Below, piece by piece: positions 1-6,980 of a stretch of 13,860 nt of DNA. Source of the DNA: Proteobacteria bacterium UBA664. Lineage in GTDB: Bacteria > Pseudomonadota > Gammaproteobacteria > UBA7966. Numbering within the stretch: the first letter of the stretch is position 1; each line of letters begins with the position of its first letter. The stretch lies in assembly GCA_002299125.1 (NCBI GenBank), contig DBNU01000042.1, forward strand, positions 1-13,860, written 5' to 3'. A model generated the notes under the pieces. It made no database searches, had not been told where the DNA came from, and saw nothing but the letters and a program-made list of their open reading frames with translations. The position numbers and the translations under genes were made by a program.

Positions 1-289
1 CCCCCGTGGGAGCGCCAGCCTCGTACCCCTCGCGGGATCGACGCGGGGCGGCCTTGTGGGCGTGCCCCCCTGGACGACTGCCGCAATGCCCTCTGACCGC
101 GCCCTCGCGCGCCTGACCGTGCGCTCCGGTCTCTCAAGAAACTCCGGTCTCTCAAGAAACAGAATTGAAGATGGCCGTTCTCACCCTACTTTGACAGCAG
201 CCGGATACGAGGCGCGAAGTTTCCGTGGTGCTGACACGGCCTTGCGAGCACGTGACCACTGCGAGAACGGCGAAACATCGGGGTAGCGC
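1..289. other. Gene-poor left edge
   Basis: I see no convincing gene here. Open frames on both strands are short, lack a ribosome binding site and resemble nothing I know. The part next to position 290 may still belong to the decayed transposase described from 290 on: one minus frame stays open to about position 195, but its sequence is no longer recognisable. The only clear structure is an 18-bp direct duplication. Confidence 0.5.
125..160. repeat. Perfect 18-bp tandem duplication
   Basis: The unit TCCGGTCTCTCAAGAAAC occurs at 125-142 and again, without spacer or mismatch, at 143-160. Only two copies are present, so this is not a CRISPR or a long satellite. It lies in non-coding sequence beyond the transposase remnant and could be a replication-slippage product or a small binding-site pair. 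Confidence 0.9.
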
Positions 290-510
290 TGCAGACGTCG
301 GTATTGCGTAATTTCGTTTCCGCTCCTGTGTGCGGTGGAACGCCTGACTCATCGAAGTGGCCGCTGATTTTGCGGCGAGCGCAACTGCAACACGGCCTCG
401 GCACCGTCAAGATTCCAGCGGCCGGTCAGATCCACTCGACCCTTGATCAAATGCCGGCAGGCACCTTCGATCACGCCAGTGGCCAAGACGGGATGCTGGG
501 ACAGCGAAAC
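290..510 (-). pseudogene. Decayed ISKra4-type transposase, C-terminal part
   Basis: The minus strand encodes HPVLATGVIEGACRHLIKGR followed by a TGRWNLDGAEAVLQLR stretch (about 385-500). This matches, from memory, the conserved C-terminal block of ISKra4-family transposases (TGVIEGACRHLVKDRM, then TGARW...GAEAVLRLR). The frame then breaks: SGHFDE continues in a second frame and FHRTQERKRNY in a third, which together resemble the family's GDFDEYW..FH..QE..RNH segment. At least two frameshifts and loss of everything upstream make it a dead remnant. It starts right beside the stop codon of the peroxidase gene, so an old IS lies at the downstream edge of the amine dehydrogenase cluster. Family call is by motif memory only. 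Confidence 0.65.
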
Positions 511-544
511 GGGAAAACTGCTGATTGTGGAGCACCGCCGTCCT

Positions 545-1588
545 TCAATACTCCGGCCGCGGTGTGGAGGCGGTACTTGGCGGCAGGATGGGGTAAACGA
601 TCTCGGGCTGCTCTCCGGTCAGGGCGTGCAGGAAGGCAACGATGTCATCCACATCCTGATCCGGCAAAATTGCGTTGAGCTGGCTCTCAGCCATGATGCG
701 AACCGCCTCCTCCAGCTCCCACACTCGGCCACTGTGGAAATAGGGCGCCGTCAAAGCCACGTTGCGCAAGGGCGCGACGCGAAAGACGAACTCGTCCATG
801 GCGCGCCCGGTCACCTGCAACCGTCCCATGTCTTCGGGCGGCCGCACGTCGGCCTTCGGCGACTTCATCATCCCGAAAGGAAAAAAGGCGTTACCACCGA
901 CGTTGATCCGCCGGTGGCAGGTAACACAGCCGTGGCCGATGAACTTGCGCAGTCCATGAAGCTGCTGCTCGCTCATGGCCTCGTCATCGCCTTTGAGAAA
1001 CCGGTCAAAGGGGGCGTTGGGCGTCACCAAGGTCGCCTCGAAGACCTCAATGGCTCGCGCCACATTCTCGAAGCTCACCGGCTCCTCGTCCTCCGGGAAG
1101 GCCTCCGCGAACCACTGGACGTACTCCGGGATGCTCTTCAAGGTCGCCTCGACCCGATCCGGCGTGTTGTTCATCTCGGCAGGTGACTGAAAGGGACCGA
1201 TCACCTGGGCCTTCAGGTCCACAGCACGTCCATCCCAGAACTGGGCGATGTTGTAGACGCTGTTGAGCACGGTGGGCGCATTACGCGGCCCGCGTTTCCA
1301 CCCATGACCAATGGAAGTGGATACGTTGTCGGTTCCTCCCAAGCCAAGATTGTGGCAGTTGTTGCAGCTGATTGTGCCGCTTCTGGAGAGCCGGGTATCG
1401 AAAAACAGCATCTTGCCCAGCTCTTCCTTCGCGGGATTAGTGGGATTGTCCGCGATCCGGGGTGGCTTGGTCGGGATCGGCCGAAAGATCTGCTTTGCCC
1501 GCTCCCTGAGCCAGTCGAGTTCCTCGATATTCGTCGCGGCCGTCCACCCCGTCAGGGTGACGAGTATCACCAACAGTATTGCCCTCAT
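545..1588 (-). CDS. Periplasmic diheme cytochrome c peroxidase family protein (MauG position)
   Basis: A 347-residue diheme c-type protein. A signal peptide (MRAILLVILVTLTGWTAA) precedes two heme-binding motifs, CNNCH (75-79) and CVTCH (221-225). The surrounding LGKMLFFDTRLSRSGTISC, GGTDN, SIGHGW, RGPRNAPTVLN, QFWDGRA (W118) and PAEMNNTP (E138) are hallmarks of bacterial CcpA peroxidases, which reduce hydrogen peroxide to water with electrons from small c-type cytochromes. M299 in LEEAVRIMAESQL lies where CcpA proteins carry the axial Met of the high-potential heme. The TTQ-forming relative MauG is known to use a Tyr ligand there instead. ATG at 1588 has GGAGGGG upstream and overlaps the heptaheme stop by ATGA, so the two are co-translated. 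It may be a peroxidase protecting the pathway or a TTQ maturation enzyme; the sequence favours the first, the genomic position allows the second. Confidence 0.93.
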   Translation of the reverse strand: MRAILLVILVTLTGWTAATNIEELDWLRERAKQIFRPIPTKPPRIADNPTNPAKEELGKMLFFDTRLSRSGTISCNNCHNLGLGGTDNVSTSIGHGWKRGPRNAPTVLNSVYNIAQFWDGRAVDLKAQVIGPFQSPAEMNNTPDRVEATLKSIPEYVQWFAEAFPEDEEPVSFENVARAIEVFEATLVTPNAPFDRFLKGDDEAMSEQQLHGLRKFIGHGCVTCHRRINVGGNAFFPFGMMKSPKADVRPPEDMGRLQVTGRAMDEFVFRVAPLRNVALTAPYFHSGRVWELEEAVRIMAESQLNAILPDQDVDDIVAFLHALTGEQPEIVYPILPPSTASTPRPEY

Positions 1589-2700
1589 CTAGCCCCTCCG
1601 GGGTTCGATAGGTCCTCATTCATGGATCTCCATGCCCGCTGCATCCGCCGGCGTCTTGCCGCCAGACGTAGCCCACTGTGCAGAAGGATCAGCAAGATGC
1701 TGACTCCCACTAAAACGTAAGTTGCCCAATCCATCGCCCGGTGCCGATGGGCGCCCATGATGTAGCTGTCGGGAAGCATCGGCGCGTTGTGGAAGCCAAG
1801 GGTCCGTACCGGGGGCGGCTCGTAGCGATACAGGCGTTCCATCAACACCGAGTTGATGCTGTGGCAAGAGTTGCAACCCTGATCCGCACCCTTGCCCTCC
1901 GGCAGGTCATGGGCCACGGTGGCCTTGACGCTGCTATGGCAGTCAACGCATCGCGTGGTCTCCAGATGCAGCTCTTCGTGGGGCAGGTACGCGTGCGCAG
2001 CCACCATGCTCGGCTCCGCGGGGTCCGCCAAGGGGCCAGTGGCATCGTCGGTATGGCAACGCAGGCAGGACTTGTTGTCGTTCTTCATGATCAGCTGCGC
2101 GCGTTCGATGCGGGCCGTAGTCTTGAAGTAATGCGGGTCGTGGCACTGCTCACAGGTGAACCGCTGCTTGTCGTTCGTCGATAGCGCGGCCCCGCCGGCC
2201 TGTTGCGCCGCGGCGGTCGGCTTAGTGCCGCAGCACTTCTCCTTCTCGTTTTTGTACTCGGTGAAGTGCACGGTTCCCTCGAACTCTTTCCGAATTCGAT
2301 GGAACTCATAAGGCTCGTCATCTGCCGCGTGCTCACCCTCCCGGGGATGGCAATCCATGCAGGTATAGGTCTTCATGTGCACGTGCGGGAACACGTCGAA
2401 GCCCTCGGTGTGGCATTCGAGACAATGGGTTTCGGCGTGATCGCCCTGGCGAAACGCCCCCATGTCGATGGCAACGTTGCGAACTTTGCCGATCTCCGGA
2501 TCATGAACGAACCGGTCTGAACCCGCGTGACAGGCCATGCATTGAAGCTTGGTGGCGATATGCACCGCACCGGCCTGAGCGTAGCCCGGAAGCAGAGAAA
2601 ACGCCGCGATGAAGATCATCGCCGCGATCCGGGTTACGAGGCAGACAGGAGGGGGCGCTGCCGGAGCAGGAAATGCCATCTGGGTTATCAGTCCAGGCAC
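1585..2700 (-). CDS. Membrane-anchored heptaheme c-type cytochrome
   Basis: A 371-residue multiheme protein with seven CXXCH motifs: CMACH (54-58), CLECH (93-97), CMDCH (114-118), CEQCH (183-187), CLRCH (212-216), CVDCH (251-255) and CNSCH (276-280). An N-terminal export signal covers about residues 22-44. A single C-terminal membrane helix (about 327-345) is followed by an Arg-rich cytoplasmic tail, so the heme domain should face the periplasm. A CC pair (156-157) lies in a heme-free linker between motifs three and four. Histidine-rich spacing suggests bis-His hemes. Its likely role is electron transfer between the periplasm and the membrane, but the partner is unknown. The start is uncertain: GTG at 2700 gives this length, and ATG at 2679 keeps the same signal peptide. 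I do not recognise a named family beyond multiheme cytochromes. The stop overlaps the start of the peroxidase gene. Confidence 0.9.
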   Translation of the reverse strand: MPGLITQMAFPAPAAPPPVCLVTRIAAMIFIAAFSLLPGYAQAGAVHIATKLQCMACHAGSDRFVHDPEIGKVRNVAIDMGAFRQGDHAETHCLECHTEGFDVFPHVHMKTYTCMDCHPREGEHAADDEPYEFHRIRKEFEGTVHFTEYKNEKEKCCGTKPTAAAQQAGGAALSTNDKQRFTCEQCHDPHYFKTTARIERAQLIMKNDNKSCLRCHTDDATGPLADPAEPSMVAAHAYLPHEELHLETTRCVDCHSSVKATVAHDLPEGKGADQGCNSCHSINSVLMERLYRYEPPPVRTLGFHNAPMLPDSYIMGAHRHRAMDWATYVLVGVSILLILLHSGLRLAARRRRMQRAWRSMNEDLSNPGGAR

Positions 2701-2780
2701 TGGTTCATCTCTCGTGAGCTGGCACAGACATAGCCCGATTCCCCACGCGAAGCCCCGGCGGCGTTCCCCCCCAGCGCTGC

Positions 2781-3290
2781 TCAGTCCTTGCGGAAGAACT
2801 CTACCTGCTCCGGAGTGGCCACGTCGCCCGTGTCATTACTCCAGGCATTCCGTATGTAAGTCACCACGGCGGCGATCTGCTCGCTGGATAGTTGCGGGCC
2901 GAAAGCGAACATCCGGGTGCCGGGGATGCCGTTGACCACGACGTTGATGTGTGTCTCCAACTCACCCAACTGGACTAATCCCTCCTTGTAGAGGCCGAGC
3001 CGTTCCAGGGGTTGTGTGATGGAGAGGTCGGCATCAAACGGGGCGCCCCCGACCAAGGGTGGAAAGGAGCCGGAAAGTCCCATACCGTTGGGCTGATGGC
3101 AGAACACGCAGGCTTGGTTGTACACCTCCTGTCCTTGCACCATGAGAGGTTCGAGCCGCGCGTCGTCTGCGCCGGCCTCCTCCACCGCATCGGCCGCAGC
3201 GAGCAGCGGTCCGCCCATCAGCATCGTCCCGGTGATGATCAGAGTGCATCGCCGGGAGGGTGCCCATTTGCCTTGGTTCGTGCGGCTCAT
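2781..3290 (-). CDS. Periplasmic monoheme cytochrome c
   Basis: A 169-residue protein with a signal peptide (about 1-33) and one heme site, CVFCH (61-65), in the context YNQACVFCHQPNGMGLSGSFPPL. The probable axial Met is M127 in GTRMFAFGPQLSSEQIAAVV, followed by the TYIRNAW C-terminal helix typical of class I cytochromes c used as oxidase or dehydrogenase partners. From memory, the aromatic amine dehydrogenase cluster of Alcaligenes faecalis also carries a small monoheme cytochrome gene downstream of aauA. It is therefore a good candidate for the direct acceptor of electrons from the TTQ enzyme, in place of the copper protein amicyanin. Start ATG 3290 has a weak AGGA about ten bases upstream. 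An 80-bp gap separates it from the heptaheme gene. Confidence 0.93.
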   Translation of the reverse strand: MSRTNQGKWAPSRRCTLIITGTMLMGGPLLAAADAVEEAGADDARLEPLMVQGQEVYNQACVFCHQPNGMGLSGSFPPLVGGAPFDADLSITQPLERLGLYKEGLVQLGELETHINVVVNGIPGTRMFAFGPQLSSEQIAAVVTYIRNAWSNDTGDVATPEQVEFFRKD

Positions 3291-3324
3291 ACGATCATCT
3301 TCCTGCTGGTTGCGAAAAGCCTGT

Positions 3325-4269
3325 CTAGGTGGATGCCGTCGTCCCTTCGCATCTTTGGCCTGCGCCCACCCTCTCGGCTTCTTGGCGCCAACGGTCTATC
3401 GTCCGTGACAAGATCTGGTGAGCCGACAGATCCACCAGATTGGCGAAGGCCACCCATTCCAGAACGCGGTGGGGATCCGCCATCTCGCACTCTTCACGTC
3501 CTTCGAGGACGAACGACACCGCCGCCCGATGCCAGTCCTTCAGGCGCTCCGGCAGATCCTCAAAGGGCGTGCCCTCAAGCTCGGGGGAAAAGTTGTGCAT
3601 GCCCGACAACACCATCAGTTCCTGCGTCACCCTCAGCCCGGATCTGGCTGATGGGCTGCCGGCCGCTCTATCTGGTGCAGCATCGAAGGGCGGCCCGCCG
3701 CGAGCCCAGGTGCTGAGGATCGTATGACAGCATAGAAAGCGGTGGCGGTCGCTGGTGCTGGTCCGGCCTTCTCGGTATAGGCTCGCCATGGGCCAGAAGC
3801 TTTCCGGCAGATCTTCCAGATGTGGCGTATTGAAGGTCTGGGCGCTTGGCCAGTGGGGTACCAGCCGCCAACGCGCATCGTGCTTCAGGTCCGCGATCCG
3901 CAGTCCGCCAACGGAAAACCCACGCCCGTACTCAGCCGACCAGTAGTTCAGGATCCTGGAGACCAGAGCGTAACCCCGGCGCACTGCGTTGCGGGTATCG
4001 CTGTCCTTGAGCTTGCATGCGATCTCGGCGAGCCTATCGTTCTCGTCCGGGAAGTATCCCACCCGCACAACCTCGCCGCCCAAGTCTCGTTGCGCAAGCC
4101 ATTCACTCTTTGCAAGTTGCAGCTCCACGCTCCACTCCCTGGATACGGGGTTCCGCAACTGGAAGCCAATCAGAAAATCCCGCGTATCGTCGTCCGCAAA
4201 GGAGTCGTTGGCGCGCCCCCGCTCGCCTTCCACCTTCCAGGATGTCGGTAGTGAGTAGGGGAACCACAT
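3325..4269 (-). CDS. Unrecognised cytoplasmic protein in the mauJ position
   Basis: A 314-residue protein beginning MWFPYSLPTSW, without signal peptide or membrane helix, so probably cytoplasmic. The ATG at 4269 is chosen over one nine codons upstream because GGAGG sits six bases before it. The N-terminal half (WSVELQLAKSEW, YWSAEYGRGFSVGGLRI) looks like a folded domain; a linker rich in Ala, Pro and Arg near the middle precedes a helical C-terminus (VLEWVAFANLVDLSAHQILSRTI). I see no catalytic signature. In classical mau operons the gene between the amicyanin gene and mauG is mauJ, a cytoplasmic protein of similar length and unknown function. Here the same slot between the small subunit and the heme genes is filled by this ORF. 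The mauJ link rests on position, size and localisation only. Confidence 0.8.
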   Translation of the reverse strand: MWFPYSLPTSWKVEGERGRANDSFADDDTRDFLIGFQLRNPVSREWSVELQLAKSEWLAQRDLGGEVVRVGYFPDENDRLAEIACKLKDSDTRNAVRRGYALVSRILNYWSAEYGRGFSVGGLRIADLKHDARWRLVPHWPSAQTFNTPHLEDLPESFWPMASLYREGRTSTSDRHRFLCCHTILSTWARGGPPFDAAPDRAAGSPSARSGLRVTQELMVLSGMHNFSPELEGTPFEDLPERLKDWHRAAVSFVLEGREECEMADPHRVLEWVAFANLVDLSAHQILSRTIDRWRQEAERVGAGQRCEGTTAST

Positions 4270-4401
4270 GCTCAGCCTCCTTCGGTCTCCGGTCATACCG
4301 ATCGCTGGTTCTCAAACTCACCGGACTCCGCGATCCCGCGCCGGGAGCCATTCAGTGCTGCGGCCGTCCCGCAAGATTAGGGGGCAGGCAGGTAGTAGTT
4401 C

Positions 4402-4878
4402 TCATCGACGCACATGGTGGTCGACTATTGGGACCTCCACTCGCGCCGGTCCGAGGTTGTCCAGCTCTTCCTTGACCACGGGAGGCCTGAAATTGAGATG
4501 GCGCGGCAGCACGACGACGAATTCGCTGTAACGGTAGTAGTGCGCGGGCTCCTCGTTGAAATAGGCCAGAGAATGCACCAGGCGATACTGCGGGTAGTGG
4601 TCGCGGATGTGCTCCGCGAGCACGTGGCTGCCGACCACCACACTGTTGCCGGTTCGTAGCAATGCTCCAGCATTCAGTTGCAGCACCTTTCGCCCAAGTG
4701 CTGCCTCACCACTCAGGAGGTTGCTAAACGCCAAATTGAGGCCGATGCCACGGTGTTTGTACTTCTTGGACCATCGCAGCGGAGGACCCCTTCGTCTGCC
4801 CCGGCTGGAAGGGATGGGGCACCCGCCAACCCGCGTCATGCCGAAGTGATGATCGAAAACAGTAAACGGACGCCGCAT
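4402..4878 (-). CDS. Short unrecognised protein, possibly truncated or frame-broken
   Basis: The reading frame from ATG 4878 (MRRPFTVFDHHFGMTRVGGC) to TGA 4402 gives 158 residues with credible protein composition, notably GIGLNLAFSNLL, VVVGSHVLAEHIRDHYPQYR and LVHSLAYFNEEPAHYYRY. The alternation of short hydrophobic strands and helices suggests an alpha/beta fold, perhaps a piece of a barrel. No Shine-Dalgarno precedes ATG 4878; a GTG at 5067 would lengthen it but adds low-quality sequence. After TGA the same frame continues with LLPACPL, and a +1 frame reads VDENYYLPAP to a stop at 4377. The original protein may therefore have been longer at one or both ends. It lies between mauA and the mauJ-position gene where amicyanin (mauC) would be, but has no signal peptide or copper motif. 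Function unknown. Confidence 0.6.
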   Translation of the reverse strand: MRRPFTVFDHHFGMTRVGGCPIPSSRGRRRGPPLRWSKKYKHRGIGLNLAFSNLLSGEAALGRKVLQLNAGALLRTGNSVVVGSHVLAEHIRDHYPQYRLVHSLAYFNEEPAHYYRYSEFVVVLPRHLNFRPPVVKEELDNLGPARVEVPIVDHHVRR

Positions 4879-5091
4879 TGGCACAGGTGACAAACGGGAA
4901 TCCCGCTGCGGCACCGCCGATGCTGATGTTCCAGTGCCCCGATCCGGGGACAGTGGCACCCGATACGCGTTCGCTCGCCATTTCCACTTCCTGGTCGAAG
5001 AGGCAGGACTCTGGCCGGTCGCCGCGAGTGTACGTTCCCGGCTTCGAGCGCCGCCGTTTTCGTCCACTGATGCAGGCGGAGACTCGGGGCG

Positions 5092-5631
5092 CTAACTCTT
5101 GCCGACGATCGGCTGCACGGTGCAGTGATAAGTGCTGTGCTCGGCCCCGAAGCACCACACGATGTCGCTGCTGAATTCCGGCCGGTACATGGGCAGTACG
5201 CCCTCGGTGTTGTAGCAGCTGCAGCGCGGGCAGATGGTCTTGCCGCAGCAGTCGCGGTAGGCGATCAGATAGGACTGGCCGTCCTCCGGGTTTATGCAAC
5301 TCGCCACCCAGGAACTCGGTGAGAGCGTGGTGCCCGGCGGGCAACTGGTCAAGCCGCCGCCGCAGCAGGAACAGATTTGTCCGTCCAGAGCGCAGTGCCG
5401 CCAGTAATTGCACTGGGACTCGTCAATGACCTGGGGCAGCCATCCTTCCCTCCCGATAGCGTGGGCGGTACTGCCGCCGCCAATCCGCCGATCCACAGGA
5501 AGCAGCGGCAGCAGCACAGCTCCGCCCACCACGCCGCCCAAGCGCGCGAGGAAGCTCCTGCGGGAAGTGCGTTGAGCGATACCGCGCGTGACGGCTTCGA
5601 CCATGTCATCGAAACGTTTCTTGGAAATCAT
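5092..5631 (-). CDS. mauA: TTQ amine dehydrogenase small subunit precursor
   Basis: The 179-residue precursor of the catalytic beta subunit, which oxidises primary amines to aldehyde and ammonia through the TTQ cofactor. The leader contains a twin-arginine motif (SRRSFLARLGG, Arg24-Arg25), as expected for Tat export of this subunit. The mature part carries 14 Cys, including CSCCGG (87-92), CPPG and YRDCCGK (125-131). By alignment with known small subunits, the TTQ tryptophans are W108 (SSWVASC) and W159 (IVWCFG), and the catalytic Asp is D127. The start CNYWRHCALDG and the THCT-like end (YHCTVQPIVG) mix features of methylamine and aromatic amine dehydrogenases, so the gene could equally be named aauA. 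ATG 5631 has a strong AAGGAGGG. It lies 35 bp after mauD. Confidence 0.96.
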   Translation of the reverse strand: MISKKRFDDMVEAVTRGIAQRTSRRSFLARLGGVVGGAVLLPLLPVDRRIGGGSTAHAIGREGWLPQVIDESQCNYWRHCALDGQICSCCGGGLTSCPPGTTLSPSSWVASCINPEDGQSYLIAYRDCCGKTICPRCSCYNTEGVLPMYRPEFSSDIVWCFGAEHSTYHCTVQPIVGKS

Positions 5632-5666
5632 CTAACACCCTCCTTGATGTCAACGCGGTTCGTCAA

Positions 5667-6329
5667 TCAACCGGCTCCCCGTGCCTCCGGAACCTGAGCC
5701 TTCTCCGCGATGTCACTCGGCACCTTCTCGTGCTCGGGATGCCTGTGTCGCTTCAGATACTCCTGAATCGACGGAATGTCCGTTGCCTTGGCTTCCACCA
5801 GGCTCTCGAGATGCTCGCGGGTATTGACGAGCCCCTTAGAGCGGATCTTCCCTTCGCTGTCGATGAGAATGGCGTAGGGCACTCTCCCGACCTGGAACCG
5901 AATTCCCACGTTGGCCGAGACGACGTAGGGAAGATTTCCGAGTTGATGCTTGCGGAGGAAGACCTCGTGCTCCTCCCGCGGACCGTCACTGACCACGATC
6001 ACGTCTAGACGCTCGCTGGATGCCATCGACAGAGCCGTGGGCAGGAGCTTGTTGCACATCGGGCAGTTGGGTGCGAGGAACAGCAGCAGAGTGTCCAGAT
6101 CCCCCTCCCGCTTGCCGCCAATCTTTACCGGCTGACCTGAGAAGTCCTGAAGCTCGAACTCAGGCGCATCCTCTCCCACCTCCGGGCCCTTGTCGGTGAT
6201 GGCCGCGCCCAGAGGTGCCGAGCGCTCGTGCAGAATGCCAACCTGACGGGCAAGGGCCAGAGTCAGGATCCCCAGAGCGATCACCAGAAGCCACAGCAGA
6301 ACATTTGATACGATTAGGGCTTCCATCAT
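5667..6329 (-). CDS. mauD: MauD, thioredoxin-like disulfide protein for small-subunit folding
   Basis: A 220-residue protein with one N-terminal membrane anchor (about 5-27) and a periplasmic thioredoxin fold. The active site is CPMC (89-92) in FLAPNCPMCNKLLP, with the cis-proline at P151 (GRVPYAIL). MauD is required for a stable disulfide-rich small subunit, probably as a disulfide isomerase or oxidase, and works with MauE. The charged C-terminal tail (about 180-220) is longer than the thioredoxin core needs. Two adjacent ATG codons (6329, 6326) share GAAGGA; either could be used. It sits 23 bp after mauE and just before mauA, the usual order. Confidence 0.95.
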   Translation of the reverse strand: MMEALIVSNVLLWLLVIALGILTLALARQVGILHERSAPLGAAITDKGPEVGEDAPEFELQDFSGQPVKIGGKREGDLDTLLLFLAPNCPMCNKLLPTALSMASSERLDVIVVSDGPREEHEVFLRKHQLGNLPYVVSANVGIRFQVGRVPYAILIDSEGKIRSKGLVNTREHLESLVEAKATDIPSIQEYLKRHRHPEHEKVPSDIAEKAQVPEARGAG

Positions 6330-6352
6330 CCTTATCCTTCACGTTGGAGGCG

Positions 6353-6904
6353 TTAGCGTTCCTCAACCGCGGCTCGATGAGCAGCAACGCGCTGAGCAAT
6401 GGCGGAGAGCGTGCTGGCGGTCGCATAGAGGGCGGCGACCATTACGGCCGCGGCGATACCCATGAACAGACCGGCACCCCCCATGGCCTGGGCGGCGACC
6501 GTGCCGTCGGCGACCCACAAGGCAAGGCCCACAAGGATGGCATTGCGTGCTACCAGCCACCAGCCAAGCCTCTGTCTGAGTTCCGAACTGAAGCATCCAC
6601 AGTCGATTTCCCGCCGGCCACGGAGGAGGTTGATGGTCACTGCGAGCGTGAACACTCCCAACAGAAGCGCTGCACCCCAACCTGCGTAACCACGGATCAT
6701 CGGGATCAGCAAGGCTGCCGCCACTGCCAACTCGATCAAGGGAAGACCGTACGCGACGGGCCGCACCAGCACCTCCGGTAGTAGACGGAAGTTGTGCACG
6801 ACCCCTTCAAAGGTCTCCAGAGTCCGCAGCTTGCTCATCCCCGCCATCAGAAAGACCGCGACCAACAGGGTCACGGAGAAGCTCATTGCCGTCGCTTCCA
6901 TCAT
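6353..6904 (-). CDS. mauE: MauE, integral membrane protein for small-subunit maturation
   Basis: A 183-residue membrane protein with four to five hydrophobic segments (about 8-24, 50-70, 73-94, 115-131, 140-161), of the DoxX/MauE type. The vicinal cysteines C102 and C104 in the DCGCF loop are the family's redox pair and are thought to exchange disulfides with MauD. MSKLR near the N-terminus and FRLLPE also fit MauE. ATG 6904 is chosen because GGAGG lies nine bases upstream; the open frame extends back to about 7129 but would overlap the end of mauB. The length agrees with known MauE proteins. It starts 76 bp after mauB and is followed by mauD. Confidence 0.94.
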   Translation of the reverse strand: MMEATAMSFSVTLLVAVFLMAGMSKLRTLETFEGVVHNFRLLPEVLVRPVAYGLPLIELAVAAALLIPMIRGYAGWGAALLLGVFTLAVTINLLRGRREIDCGCFSSELRQRLGWWLVARNAILVGLALWVADGTVAAQAMGGAGLFMGIAAAVMVAALYATASTLSAIAQRVAAHRAAVEER

Positions 6905-6959
6905 CACGCAGGTCCTCCCTCCTTGACCAAAATCGAGTCGCAACTGGCGAACAGGCCGC

Positions 6960-6976
6960 ATGCCGCTCGGCGGCAT
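6960..6976 (-). promoter_or_regulatory. Intercistronic hairpin between mauB and mauE
   Basis: A perfect 7-bp stem (ATGCCGC / GCGGCAT) with a three-base loop lies 5 bases beyond the mauB stop codon. No run of T follows in the direction of transcription, so it does not look like a full intrinsic terminator. A hairpin here could protect the upstream mauF-mauB transcript or lower expression of the downstream genes. Function is inferred. Confidence 0.5.
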
Positions 6977-6980
6977 AGCA

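Noticed and set aside
125..160. CRISPR array
   Set aside because: There are only two adjacent copies with no spacer between them.
443..1186. 247-residue open frame on the plus strand
   Set aside because: It is antisense to the diheme peroxidase gene, has no ribosome binding site and no recognisable domain; the minus strand carries two heme motifs and family hallmarks.
545..1588. Calling the diheme protein MauG outright
   Set aside because: Its sequence carries CcpA peroxidase hallmarks and a Met where the MauG Tyr ligand would be; only the position suggests MauG.
1741..2520. Plus-strand open frames over the heptaheme gene
   Set aside because: They are shadows of a gene with seven CXXCH motifs; no independent signal supports them.
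4402..4878. Amicyanin (mauC) in the slot after mauA
   Set aside because: The protein has no signal peptide and no cupredoxin copper motif, so the position alone is not enough.
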